A stretch of 64,000 nt of DNA, taken from Atrina japonica (lineage: Eukaryota; Mollusca; Bivalvia; Pterioida; Pinnidae). Position numbers and translations under genes: made by a program. Below, piece after piece: positions 1 to 7,966 of the stretch. The notes below the pieces were generated by a model, which saw nothing but the letters and a program-made list of their open reading frames with translations, was not told the origin of the DNA and searched no databases. The stretch lies in NCBI GenBank assembly GCA_030159075.1, contig BROG01000133.1, positions 310,001 to 374,000 on the forward strand, written 5' to 3'. The stretch's first letter is position 1. Each line of letters opens with the position of its first letter.

Positions 1-128
1 CCCTTTCTCCGTTCTGCGATAGTTTTCCAGACGTAACAATAGTTAATATCGCGGATAACACGAGCACACACCCTAACCACGACCAACGACAACAACGCGA
101 ACAAGACCATCTCGGTAAAACGTTTCAT
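1..128 (-). CDS. Partial ORF with signal-peptide-like N-terminus, runs off the left edge
   Basis: An ATG at 128-126 on the minus strand opens a frame with no stop to base 1. The first ~22 residues have a positively charged start (MKRF) followed by a hydrophobic leucine/valine-rich core (LFALLSLVVVRV) and then CAR, as in a signal peptide or membrane anchor. It is divergent from the ORF at 187, with a 58-bp AT-rich spacer between the two starts, the same arrangement seen elsewhere in this block. The family cannot be recognised because only 42 codons are visible. It is probably another gene of the virus-like element. Confidence 0.4.
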   Translation of the reverse strand, partial: MKRFTEMVLFALLSLVVVRVCARVIRDINYCYVWKTIAERRK

Positions 129-186
129 TTCTTAACGTAAAAAAATTTGTTAAATGGCTTAAAACAAATATATATAAATAAAAAAA
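129..186. promoter_or_regulatory. AT-rich divergent spacer with TATA-like run
   Basis: This short spacer separates two divergent ORFs and is far more AT-rich than its flanks. It contains a tatatataaata stretch about 20 bases upstream of the ATG at 187. Similar AT-rich spacers precede the ATGs at 2350 and 4195. Promoter function is inferred from position and composition only. Confidence 0.35.
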
Positions 187-468
187 ATGTTTATTTTACT
201 GGACAAGGCGTTTACCGAACGCGGTGTAAAACAGATGTTGGGGGACGACATAGCATGCATGCAGTTGGGTGGCAACCAAGTCTTGGTGTATTGGCCCGAC
301 GACGTCAAACTCACGTGTCAAATACCGCGCATGCGCAGAGACTACCCGTGTAAGCATCCGGTCGTCGTGAATTCGTTGTTTTGTAGCATTCATCACAACT
401 ACTTGAAAGAGAGAGGTATCGACACGTTGAAGTATTGCACCTCTTGTCAAAAAGTGGATGACCGATAG
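187..468 (+). CDS. Small cysteine/histidine-rich protein of the virus-like block
   Basis: A 93-residue ORF. The C-terminal half has a cysteine/histidine pattern (CKH, then FCSIHH, then YCTSC) that could bind zinc. The N-terminal half (MFILLDKAFTERG) has no motif I recognise. The ATG at 187 follows an AT-rich TATA-like spacer and is the first in frame. The stop at 466-468 lies inside the start of the next small ORF (458-586), which has its own CxxC, so the two could be one gene split by a frameshift or two overlapping genes. Function is unknown; zinc binding is an inference. Confidence 0.45.
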   Translation: MFILLDKAFTERGVKQMLGDDIACMQLGGNQVLVYWPDDVKLTCQIPRMRRDYPCKHPVVVNSLFCSIHHNYLKERGIDTLKYCTSCQKVDDR

Positions 469-586
469 CACTAAATACGAAACGTGTTATACGTGCGGCG
501 GAAAAGAACGCGCAGACGAGTGGCACAAGGCGCATCCACGGTCCGAGAGAAGAAGAAGACGCGGACGTCCCAAGAAAGAGGTTTAA
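458..586 (+). CDS. 42-residue overlapping ORF with CxxC and an AT-hook-like basic tail
   Basis: An ATG at 458 overlaps the end of the preceding ORF by 11 bases in the +1 frame and reads to a TAA at 584-586. The product has one CxxC pair (ETCYTCGG), an HKAH stretch and a strongly basic end, RRRRRGRPKKEV, with the GRP core of an AT-hook DNA-binding motif. Together with the Cys/His-rich region upstream it could form one zinc-finger/AT-hook protein broken by a single frameshift. It is too short for automatic calling. Evidence is motif content and position only. Confidence 0.4.
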   Translation: MTDSTKYETCYTCGGKERADEWHKAHPRSERRRRRGRPKKEV

Positions 587-624
587 CCGGATTTTTTAAA
601 ACAGAATGTCTTAAAAATCTACGG

Positions 625-1200
625 TTAACGAGAAGTGGATTTGTTTACGAGGTCTAGGAGCTGTTTGCGCAAGTCCTCCGTCTCTTGGTACGACTCCTTT
701 TTTACGGTCTCGTCCTTGTATTTAGAATACAGTTTGTCCTTCATCTCGCGATACTTGGTCAGCTCGTGGGACACGGTGGCGAATTCTTCGTCCGTGATCT
801 TCCCGTCCTCGAGCGCGCGACTCACCCGATCCGAGATCGAATTCAGTTTACTCTCCGCCAGTTTCATGATCTTGAGATGCTTCTCCGATTTCCTTAACAG
901 CAGACGTCGAACGCCTTTCATCGCTAATCCCACCGCCCCTACGGTCACGGCGACGATCTGAAGAGGCAAGCCCGCGATGGGAACGAGGAATCCGAGTCCT
1001 CCGACGACGACGCTTCCCGAGATCAGCGCCGTGTCGACACCGTCGGTGGTGTTGACGATTCGCTTATACTTTTTGTGGACGCTCTTCCGCGTCTCGATCT
1101 CTCGCCGAAACGTCTGTTCGATCTCGCCGATGCGTTTGAGACGATACGGTTGCGGATCGGGCTCCAACGTCGGGTACAATGCAGTTTCTTCTTTACTCAT
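625..1200 (-). CDS. Membrane/coiled-coil protein of the virus-like block, 191 residues
   Basis: An intact 191-residue ORF. After a polar N-terminus, a glycine- and valine-rich hydrophobic stretch at about residues 58-95 could form one or two membrane-inserting helices (ALISGSVVVGGLGFLVPIAG and what follows). The rest is highly charged and predicted helical, rich in K, E and L, ending in DLRKQLLDLVNKSTSR. It is the most downstream of three tandem minus-strand ORFs (1646-2308, 1224-1640, 625-1200), with spacers of 5 and 23 bases, so it may be co-transcribed with them. I do not recognise the family. A hydrophobic plus coiled-coil layout fits a membrane-active virion protein, but that is inference. 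Confidence 0.5.
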   Translation of the reverse strand: MSKEETALYPTLEPDPQPYRLKRIGEIEQTFRREIETRKSVHKKYKRIVNTTDGVDTALISGSVVVGGLGFLVPIAGLPLQIVAVTVGAVGLAMKGVRRLLLRKSEKHLKIMKLAESKLNSISDRVSRALEDGKITDEEFATVSHELTKYREMKDKLYSKYKDETVKKESYQETEDLRKQLLDLVNKSTSR

Positions 1201-1223
1201 CCTTTTTTTTAAAGGGGAATTTT

Positions 1224-1640
1224 TTATATGTCGAGAACGACGACGCAGTTGACAGATCCCGATTTCGACCCTTTGTTCACGCCGAAGTTGAGGACGTCGC
1301 CCGCCGTCACCTGCAACGGAGGATTCAACGGTACGATCTCATCGGTCTTCGTCTGAAAGGTCCTGTGTTCCACGTCGTTCACGACGAGCGTCACGTTCAG
1401 TTCCCCCAAGAGTCCGAGACGAATGACGTGACCGTCGAACAACATCGTCGTGCCCAGCGCCGGCTTGATTTTTCCGTTTTTAGTCACGTCGAATTGGAAC
1501 GTGTTCATGATGCGACGGTTTTTAGTCAACGCGGTGATCTCCTCTTTGGCATCATTGATGTCTTTCAAGAGTTTCTCATTCAGGTCCTCCGCCAGTTCTT
1601 CCCTTTCCAAGTCTTCGTAATAGAATCCCGATCTAGACAT
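1224..1640 (-). CDS. Helix-then-beta protein of the virus-like block, 138 residues
   Basis: An intact 138-residue ORF. Residues ~8-45 are acidic and helical (DLEREELAEDLNEKLLKDIN), resembling a coiled-coil stalk. The rest is a beta-strand-rich globular domain with alternating hydrophobics (LGELNVTLVVNDVEHRTFQT) ending in SVNCVVVLDI. A coiled-coil stalk with a beta-rich head is typical of fibre or spike proteins, but there is no diagnostic motif. It sits 5 bases downstream of the 1646-2308 ORF on the same strand, which suggests one transcription unit. Confidence 0.5.
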   Translation of the reverse strand: MSRSGFYYEDLEREELAEDLNEKLLKDINDAKEEITALTKNRRIMNTFQFDVTKNGKIKPALGTTMLFDGHVIRLGLLGELNVTLVVNDVEHRTFQTKTDEIVPLNPPLQVTAGDVLNFGVNKGSKSGSVNCVVVLDI

Positions 1641-1645
1641 TTTTA

Positions 1646-2308
1646 TTATAGATTTTTCTTAAATTCCAAGAGAACTTGAACGGGATGACCGTGATTGTCG
1701 ACGGGGTTGCCCTCCTCGTCTTTTAGACGTATCGTTAATTCCGAGATGCGATTGCGTCTCAACGTTAAGAACACGGGGTGTTCGACGTCTTTTTCGTACA
1801 ACTCGGAAAATTTCACGTTGGGGCACGGCAGGGACATGACGATGTCGTTCGACCTCCCGTCTCTGACACCCTCGGCAAGTTCGTCGAGATGAACGTTGAG
1901 GAGTTCCACCGGTTGCAGGTTGACGCTATTGCTCGGATAGCCGGTCCCGACGCTAGTCGCGTTCTGACCAAAGCCGAGAATCTTGACGAGTTCCGGCGGA
2001 AGCGCCACCGCTGTACTACCCTTACCGTCGATTCTCACCCTCATGGTGGTCTTGTCCAGGAACACTTTATCGAAGTATTTCGCGAGAATTCGTCGTAGGT
2101 CGGTGAACGTGTGCGACCCGGCGTGCACGACTTGGACTCTGGGTTTGTCTCTACCTCTGGCGTAGATTATCTCCACGTCTTTCCGCACGTTGTACAACCC
2201 GTTGTAAAAACGGATGGACTTGACGCCCACGCACCACTCGCCGTTCGCGTTGTCGATGTAGCGAGAGAGTTTCACAGGTTTTCCGATGTCCGTTACGAGA
2301 TATAACAT
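1646..2308 (-). CDS. Beta-rich protein, candidate minor capsid (penton-like), 220 residues
   Basis: An intact 220-residue ORF starting MLYLVTDIGKPVKLSRY. Alternating hydrophobic and polar residues and frequent turns suggest a mostly beta protein with few helices. Its size and its place beside the probable major capsid gene fit a single jelly-roll penton-base protein of Polinton-like elements. It starts just left of a 41-bp AT-rich divergent spacer shared with the plus-strand gene at 2350. The penton-like assignment rests on size, predicted fold and neighbourhood, not on a motif; a structure prediction could overturn it. Confidence 0.4.
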   Translation of the reverse strand: MLYLVTDIGKPVKLSRYIDNANGEWCVGVKSIRFYNGLYNVRKDVEIIYARGRDKPRVQVVHAGSHTFTDLRRILAKYFDKVFLDKTTMRVRIDGKGSTAVALPPELVKILGFGQNATSVGTGYPSNSVNLQPVELLNVHLDELAEGVRDGRSNDIVMSLPCPNVKFSELYEKDVEHPVFLTLRRNRISELTIRLKDEEGNPVDNHGHPVQVLLEFKKNL

Positions 2309-2349
2309 GTTGTTTTTATATTAACTATTTTTAAATCTTAACTAAAAGA
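2309..2349. promoter_or_regulatory. AT-rich divergent promoter-like spacer
   Basis: 41 bases of almost pure A/T (tttttatattaactattttt) lie between the starts of the divergent ORFs at 2308 (minus) and 2350 (plus), inside otherwise GC-rich coding sequence. A shared bidirectional promoter is inferred. Confidence 0.35.
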
Positions 2350-2822
2350 ATGAACGTCTACAAGTACAGAGAGAATCTAGATCTGTCGTCGTTCGACGTC
2401 TACGTCAACGCGACCAAAAAGTTTCGCGCGTCGTTCGAGAACATCTTCGTCAAGTACGACAACCCGAACGTCTTCGAGGACGGCACCCCGAAGTACTACG
2501 CCATGCTGAAGCGGTGGTACCAGCATCCCATCGAAGGATTCTGGCAGAACCAGTTGAATTTTGCGGTGTGGTGCGCCACGACCGGATGCGGCGTGACGCT
2601 GGACATGGGAAACGATCACCTGTCCAAGTCGTTCTTCCGTTTCCACGTCTACTACCAGATCAGGACAAACCACCGTCGCCACCTCCCGTAGAGATCACAC
2701 CGCCGTCACCACCTCCTCCCCTACAGGACAAGCCACCACCGTCAGACGATCACGAGGATCAGAAGACCGCCGTTTTGGCTCTAGCGTTACTTTCTTTTCT
2801 TCTCTTCGTCGAGTTTCGTTAA
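2350..2822 (+). pseudogene. Frameshifted gene: globular head, proline-rich linker, C-terminal membrane anchor
   Basis: The frame from 2350 reads 113 residues to a stop at 2689-2691. From about 2655-2665 the proline-rich reading continues in another frame, ending at a stop at 2820-2822. That second-frame segment has runs such as PPSPPPVEITPPSPPPP, then an acidic patch, then a hydrophobic end (TAVLALALLSFLLFVEFR) like a tail anchor. A single small frameshift near 2660 explains this, so the gene is broken. The 5' part contains a WCATTGCG stretch and no recognised domain. Its 3' end overlaps by 36 bases the end of the convergent minus-strand gene at 2787. Function is unknown. Confidence 0.45.
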
Positions 2823-4152
2823 CAACCAACCGACGACGACCATGCCCAGCACCCACAGATGTTCTCCCAACCACACGGCCGTCTTGCCCGAGCGTCGATA
2901 GGATCCAGGACACGATGGCGCCCAAGATACCCGGCAACGCCTCTCCGAATTTGGAGCCAGTCTCGCGAGCAGTTTCCCGACCGCGTCCAACTGTTTCTTG
3001 ATCCATTCTCCCGCTCCGCCCTCCTTGTTGGGAGGTGGCGGTGGCGGAGACGGTGCGACCGTCGTCGTCCCCGGAAGGAGCAATTCAACCAAGAAACCCA
3101 CCGTCATACCGATCGCCGTCAGGATGCTGAAGATGGTCACGCCCTGTTCTCTGAAGAGAGTGGCGATTCGTTCTCGTAACGAGATATTCGCATTCAGTGT
3201 ATTCGCAATCGTTTCCTTGATACTATTAAGTTGCGATTTTAGCTCTCCCCTGAGATCATCAATAAAACCATTCGCAGCTTCTAATTCATCCTCCACCCTA
3301 GTGATCTCTTTCATGATGCGATCTCTATCATTGGGGTTATTTTTAAGGTATTTCTTCCATTGCGATAACTCCTTTTCGGACATAAGTTTCTTGCTTACTT
3401 GTTCGCGCAGTAGTCCGCGAATGTTCTGTAGACCCGTATCCAGCCCCAGCAGGTCTCTCATGGGTAATAATTCATGTCCCCCCTCCATAACGGTGAGACT
3501 GTGTATACTTCCTGAGAGGTTTAATATGTTATTGTCTAATCGTTTTGGGTCCGTCTCGTCGGTCATTGACCTTTGTACGACGTTGACGTTATCTTCTACT
3601 TCTTGCGCCTCTCGTTTGTATAGACCCAGAGCTCTAACAAACTGTGCACCTGTTTTTAATTTTAATTTTCTTACTCTAGTTAACAACGTGCTTGCTTTTA
3701 CAAATACATCAGAATTACGTTTAGCGTTTAATAAAATCTGTTTATCTCCCCACTTGTCATATAAATTATTATGCTCATCGGATGAAAATTCCATTATTTC
3801 ATTAGGCACAGCTCCATTTATCGAATCGTGCAATAGTTCTAAAACGTTCTCCTTGATTTTCTTGAACCTCGATGGGGGGACTTGGTGCATCCAACTGGCC
3901 CTCTAGAGGAATAATAGACCACGGACCTTTTATAGTACCCCCGATGGAGGGGCTTGACTGGCCTTCTAGAGGATTTGACATATCATAAACATCCCACTGG
4001 TCTTCTATAGAAGGATTGATGAAAGACGTCTCCGCAGTTTTTCCAGGGTCATCGACTGTATTCGAAGGATTATTTTGCATTTCGTAGTCGTCGTCGGGTC
4101 CTGTAGCATCCTGTCCTTGATTATCGTTTGTATTATCCGGAATGTCATCCAT
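2787..4152 (-). pseudogene. Long coiled-coil membrane protein gene with several frameshifts
   Basis: The main open frame covers 3890-2787 (367 codons): a helical, heptad-rich body, a hydrophobic segment (ILTAIGMTVGFLVELLLPG), a run of eight prolines and a second hydrophobic segment near the end (LGMVVVGWLL) before KKRK. An acidic, Asn/Asp-rich N-terminal part starting MDDIP at 4152 lies in another frame and meets the main frame near 3880, implying a frameshift there. Within the main frame, about 2890-2965 reads as an odd Arg/Ser-rich patch, while a neighbouring frame is hydrophobic over the same bases, suggesting two compensating frameshifts. A virion membrane protein is plausible but not shown. 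Confidence 0.45.
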
Positions 4153-4194
4153 TTTAAAACGAGATAAATTTTTTATTAAGTAATTAAAAAAAAG
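4153..4194. promoter_or_regulatory. AT-rich divergent spacer before the capsid gene
   Basis: An AT-rich 42-base spacer (ataaattttttattaagtaa) separates the divergent starts at 4152 (minus) and 4195 (plus). It is the third spacer of this kind in the block. A bidirectional promoter is inferred. Confidence 0.3.
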
Positions 4195-4934
4195 ATGATG
4201 AAATACGGACACATTCTCAATCCCGGTAGGCAATTGCGCACTGCCTTCGGCGTGAAGGGCATCCGCCAAACGGTGACCGTGTCTCACAATCCTTCGAACA
4301 TCGAAGAAAACCAAACGTTGACGGTTCGTTTTCCCAATTTGAGCGAGAACGACGTCATCGTCCCCAGAAGCACGAGACTATGCTTCGACATGGAAGTCGC
4401 CGTGGAGGGCGGCAATCTCACCAAAACGGGTTGTTTATAAATAATCTGGGACGCAACATCGTCAAAAAAATCGAGGTGAAGATCTCGGGAAACACCGTTC
4501 AGACCATCGACGATGCCGATAAATTCTTCGTCTATAACGATCTTTGGAAAGTGGAACGAGGTAACATGGCCTATCAGGGGATACAGACTAACGATCTAAA
4601 TATAATAAGAGCAAAACCCACCAGCTATAAAATACCCCGCGACACCAACGAAGACTACGAAATTGTTGCGGCGTTCGGGAATCGTTTTTGCATTCCCTTG
4701 GACTTCGAAATCTTGGAGACGAGCGAACCCTTTTATCAAGCGGGGTTACAAGATCGTTTGGAATACATGCTGACGTTTAACGACGCCAAACACGTCGTCT
4801 TGACGGACCCCGACGATGCCAATAAAACGATAAGTTATAAGGCGACCAACATCGCGTTGGAATTCGAAAAAATCAACGACGTCACCGCACGTCAGACTAG
4901 AAGTCTCGCTCGCAGCATCAGACAGAAGTAACAT
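4195..4934 (+). pseudogene. Major capsid protein-like gene (double jelly-roll family), frameshifted and truncated
   Basis: Two overlapping frames encode what looks like one protein. Frame one runs 4195-4440 (81 residues) and frame two is open to a stop at 4929-4931. The switch point is between 4380 and 4437, so one small indel breaks the gene. The beta-rich text, with segments such as ENQTLTVRF, NNLGRNIVKKIEVKISG and NDLWK, resembles major capsid proteins of Polinton-like elements in marine invertebrates. Together the two frames give only about 245 residues, roughly half of the usual double jelly-roll length, so the C-terminal half is missing or scrambled. Two start codons are adjacent (4195 and 4198). 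The assignment rests on recognised sequence flavour and should be tested by profile search. Confidence 0.5.
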
Positions 4935-5674
4935 GGGATCATCCTCAATTATTAAATCCCCACACTTCTACTCTCTTATCTGATCCAAAAATAGCTTCTA
5001 CCATCGACCCGATTTCGTCAAATATTAAATAAGTTTTTTCCGCGAAGACAAACGATCACCAAGGTACTTGTTACCATTAGAATGAAAGAAAAACCAACCT
5101 CCACGTAACGCAAGTAAAATTAAAGGAAAAAATGTGACTACATGTATGTTCCTAAATAACCAAATAGCCCCTTTATCGTTTGAACACATCGGTCTGTATG
5201 GTATTTTAATGAATTACAACAGAGGGGTATATTCATCTACAATAGTGTAACGCTAACAACAGACCAGGTACCTTGTCCATTTTAGAGACCACTCCGTGTG
5301 GAGAGTGACCGACATTTTCTTCTTCACCAAGGAAAAACTCAATTTCAATTTGACGGACTTTATTGTCGCACACAAATGCATGTATATCGGGATTTTGAAA
5401 ATTTTGTTGTTTTTTTTTATGTTTGTTTTTTTGTTTTTCGTTTTTTTTTGTTTTATTTTGTTTTTTTTTTTTTTTTTTTAGATAGGCTGTACTCCTCATC
5501 GTAATTTCGAATGTATTTTGGGGCACCTGTAAAAAAAACTCGTGCGGCATCCTAGTCTGTCCTGGATCCGATAATGAAGTGTGTGTAGTGACATTTTACT
5601 CCCCAATATCATTTGATAATGTCGCGATGATTGTGTATTATTTCAGTAGCACATACAAATGCTCGTGTTGTGCA
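4935..5674. other. Gene-free AT-rich flank with long T-tract
   Basis: Composition drops abruptly to AT-rich after the virus-like block. The only distinct feature is a T-rich tract at about 5404-5480. Reading frames across it are low-complexity translations (poly-Phe, poly-Lys) and are not counted as genes. Confidence 0.6.
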
Positions 5675-5858
5675 TGGGCAGATTCAGAATCTTCGATAAG
5701 GGGTAGGGGGGGGAGAAAAGGGGGGCATGTGAAAGTCAAGTATTTTACAGGCATTTTCGGTACTCCCGTGCCAAAATCTTATTTGTTTTTGCTAATGTCA
5801 TTTGGAATTTTTTGAATGAAAGAAAATCGAAAATGGGTGACACCCTCTAAATCTGCCA
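5675..5858. mobile_element. Short TIR element (MITE-like)
   Basis: TGGGCAGATTCAGA at 5675-5688 matches, as an inverted repeat with two mismatches, the segment tctaaatctgccac at 5845-5858. The enclosed 184 bp has a G-rich run (ggggtaggggggggag) and no coding potential. A similar end, tctggatccgccagtg, occurs near 6407-6422. The pattern suggests a non-autonomous DNA transposon; the target-site duplication is not clear. Confidence 0.4.
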
Positions 5859-5989
5859 CTGATAGGTAAAAATTACCAAACAGAGGGGTATACCAAAAAA
5901 TTATCTGAAAGGTAATTTTAAGTAAGTGTTAAAAAAATTTTTTCATCCAGCAGTAAATTTTTTCTAAATAGTTTTCGATATTTTTGTTT

Positions 5990-6239
5990 CCGTTTTTATT
6001 ATTATTTTGTTTTGATTATTCTTATTATTATTATTATTATTAATGAAAGTATTTTATTTATTTATATTATTTATTCCTAATATGGCAGAAATTGATATAC
6101 ATGAAAGAGAGAGAGAGTCAATTGAGAGAGAGAGAGAGGTAGAGAAAAAAAATTATCCAGAGAGATTATTATTATTATTATTCTTATTATTATTATTATT
6201 ATATATTTATATTATTTATTTATTAATTTATTCCTAATC

Positions 6240-6279
<40 letters not shown>

Positions 6280-6280
6280 A
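5990..6280. repeat. ATT-rich and GA microsatellite cluster
   Basis: Runs of (ATT)n at about 6000-6040 and 6163-6202 alternate with (GA)n at 6105-6145 and a pure (GA)n at about 6243-6279. Spurious ORFs across it consist of Leu/Ile or Arg/Glu repeats. Confidence 0.85.
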
Positions 6281-7164
6281 AATTAAATCCATGCACAAAG
6301 TTAATTTTGGTTTTCAAAGAGGGTTCCACACTCAAAATGCGTTAGATTTAGCATATTATAGCATAATGTTTCGACGAAAAGGGGGGTCCAACACTAGGAC
6401 TCCCTCTCTGGATCCGCCAGTGATATTTCTGATTCCATCTTTGACCTACATTGATTTTAAAATCGTCTAGGCTTAGTGGTTAGTGTGCATCGTTTGAAAT
6501 AAGATTTTTTTTTATCCCCGTAATTTGGTTGCCTAGCAAACGTAACAACCATAATTTGAATTTCAGGTGTATTTCAACAAATTTTATTCATTAAAATAAT
6601 AAAAAGGTTCCTATTTTTTTAGCCACCTCACAATAAAAATTAATTAGCCGAAAACTTTAAAAGGGTTAAAAAAACGTTTACATTTCTCATAACTTCTGAA
6701 GAAAAAAAAAAACGTTTGAGACTTTATTTTGATACATTTTGCACATTATTTACCCAGAGTAAAATCTAAGAGGATTACAGTTATGGAAACTATACAATTA
6801 TTAGTATAAGCAGCGATATATTAGCTTTATATATCGCTGGTACAAGTTTCTCTTTTGACACCATCTAAGAAAATGATCTTGACTTTTTTTGTGGAATCAT
6901 TTTTATAAAATGTGATAAAACAAATATAAGAATGCGCGTACTATGCTCTTATAGTCGTAGAACATCATTATAGCCTTGTTATTTGTTTTCCTTTAATGGG
7001 GAGAGAACATCTTGTATAATTGATGTAAGGTATAGTAAAAACTTTTTAATTTTGTTACTTAATCTTTAAAGCTTTAGAAATGAACACTTCATATCATAAG
7101 GCCTGATTTTACCCCTATGTATTTGACCAACAAGAATATTCCTACCAAAACAGTTTTTCTGTAT
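6281..7164. other. Gene-free interval
   Basis: Apart from a fragment resembling the end of the TIR element (about 6390-6423), I see no coding exon, RNA gene or clear repeat here. It is AT-rich intergenic sequence. Confidence 0.5.
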
Positions 7165-7350
7165 TAAAAAAATTACACACGGTCATTTTTCTACGGGGTC
7201 ATTTTTCTACAATCCACACGGAGAAAATGACCCCAAAGCCATAAATTCTACAAAAAGTGGGTCATTTTTCTACGTAGAATACTGATAGGGGGTCAAATTT
7301 CTACATAGAAAAATTACCCCCGGTCAATATTCTACGGGGGTCATTTTTCG
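7165..7350. repeat. Clustered direct and inverted copies of a 15-bp motif
   Basis: The motif GGTCATTTTTCTACG recurs in direct orientation at about 7172, 7196, 7260 and 7330 (some copies degenerate) and inverted in forms such as gagaaaatgacccc and gtagaaaaattaccccc. Spacing is irregular and the region can fold into several hairpins. It abuts a SINE. It is probably the decayed terminal region of a DNA transposon; function is unknown. Confidence 0.5.
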
Positions 7351-7357
7351 TCGTTAC

Positions 7358-7640
7358 ACCGGCCTGGCTCAGTCGGTAGCGCGCTCGTCTCTTGATCGTG
7401 AGTTCGAGTCAAGCTGGCGGCAGGTTAGTTTCCTGTCCTTTGGATGAGACAGTAAAACTCGAGGTCCCGTGTCCCAGCAGGCGTCGGCACGTAAAAGAAC
7501 CCTCACTGCTCAATGTCCGTAAGTGCCGAGTAAAGGTCAAAATTTGAAGCCTTTCACCGGCATTTGGTGACGTCTCCATGTGAGTGAAAGATTCTTGTGA
7601 GGGACATTAAACAACAATAAACAAACAAACAAAAAACCCC
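7358..7640 (+). mobile_element. tRNA-derived SINE
   Basis: The head contains an RNA polymerase III A box (tggctcagtcgg, 7365-7376) and a B box (gagttcgagtc, 7400-7410). A conserved body follows (aaagaaccctcactgctca, then caaaatttgaagcc) and the copy ends in an A-rich tail (aacaaacaaacaaaaaacccc). A second copy of the same family lies inverted at 16938-17195 and a body fragment at 62265-62420. The internal promoter, tail and multiple copies identify a SINE; the family name is not assigned. Confidence 0.8.
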
Positions 7641-7835
7641 AAACAAACAGTATTAAGATTGTTATAACTTAATGCTATTTAATTGTCTTACACACACGAA
7701 TTATCTCAAAACGATATGTAATTAAGTCTTGCAAGCATGATCATGGTAAGTAAAATTGTTATAATTGAATTAAACTCCATTATATCCTTTCTTTACTATT
7801 TCATGATTTAGAAAGATGTTGAAAATTCAAAGTAG

Positions 7836-7892
7836 GTCACACACACACACACACACACACACTATACAGGGAGTTCTAAGGCTCTACCACAC

Positions 7893-7965
<73 letters not shown>
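7836..7965. repeat. (CA)n and (GA)n microsatellites
   Basis: (CA)n at about 7839-7862 is followed 34 bp later by a pure (GA)n of ~70 bp at about 7896-7965. Confidence 0.95.

Positions 7966-7966
<1 letters not shown>

Larger units (their letters stand above)
1..4934. mobile_element. Endogenous DNA-virus-like element, capsid-side fragment (Polinton/PLV type), decayed
   Basis: A compact block of intronless ORFs on both strands with short AT-rich spacers and a base composition clearly more GC-rich than the rest of the window. The plus-strand ORF pair at 4195-4931 resembles the double jelly-roll major capsid protein family of Polinton-like elements. The 220-residue product at 1646-2308 is beta-rich like minor capsid proteins. 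Other ORFs have coiled coils, proline-rich linkers and membrane segments, as virion proteins often do. At least three genes are frameshifted, so this is an old, inactive copy. The left boundary lies outside the window. The right boundary is placed where ORFs and GC-rich composition stop. No polymerase, integrase, ATPase, protease or terminal inverted repeat is visible. An alternative is another integrated virus lineage with jelly-roll capsids. Confidence 0.55.

Noticed and set aside
1179..1679. 166-residue plus-strand frame
   Set aside because: Antisense shadow of the 1224-1640 ORF; Arg/His/Val-rich with no coherent fold.
2998..3906. 302-residue plus-strand frame
   Set aside because: Lies antisense to the coiled-coil gene at 2787-4152; its serine/leucine-rich composition is what an antisense shadow gives, and no domain is visible.
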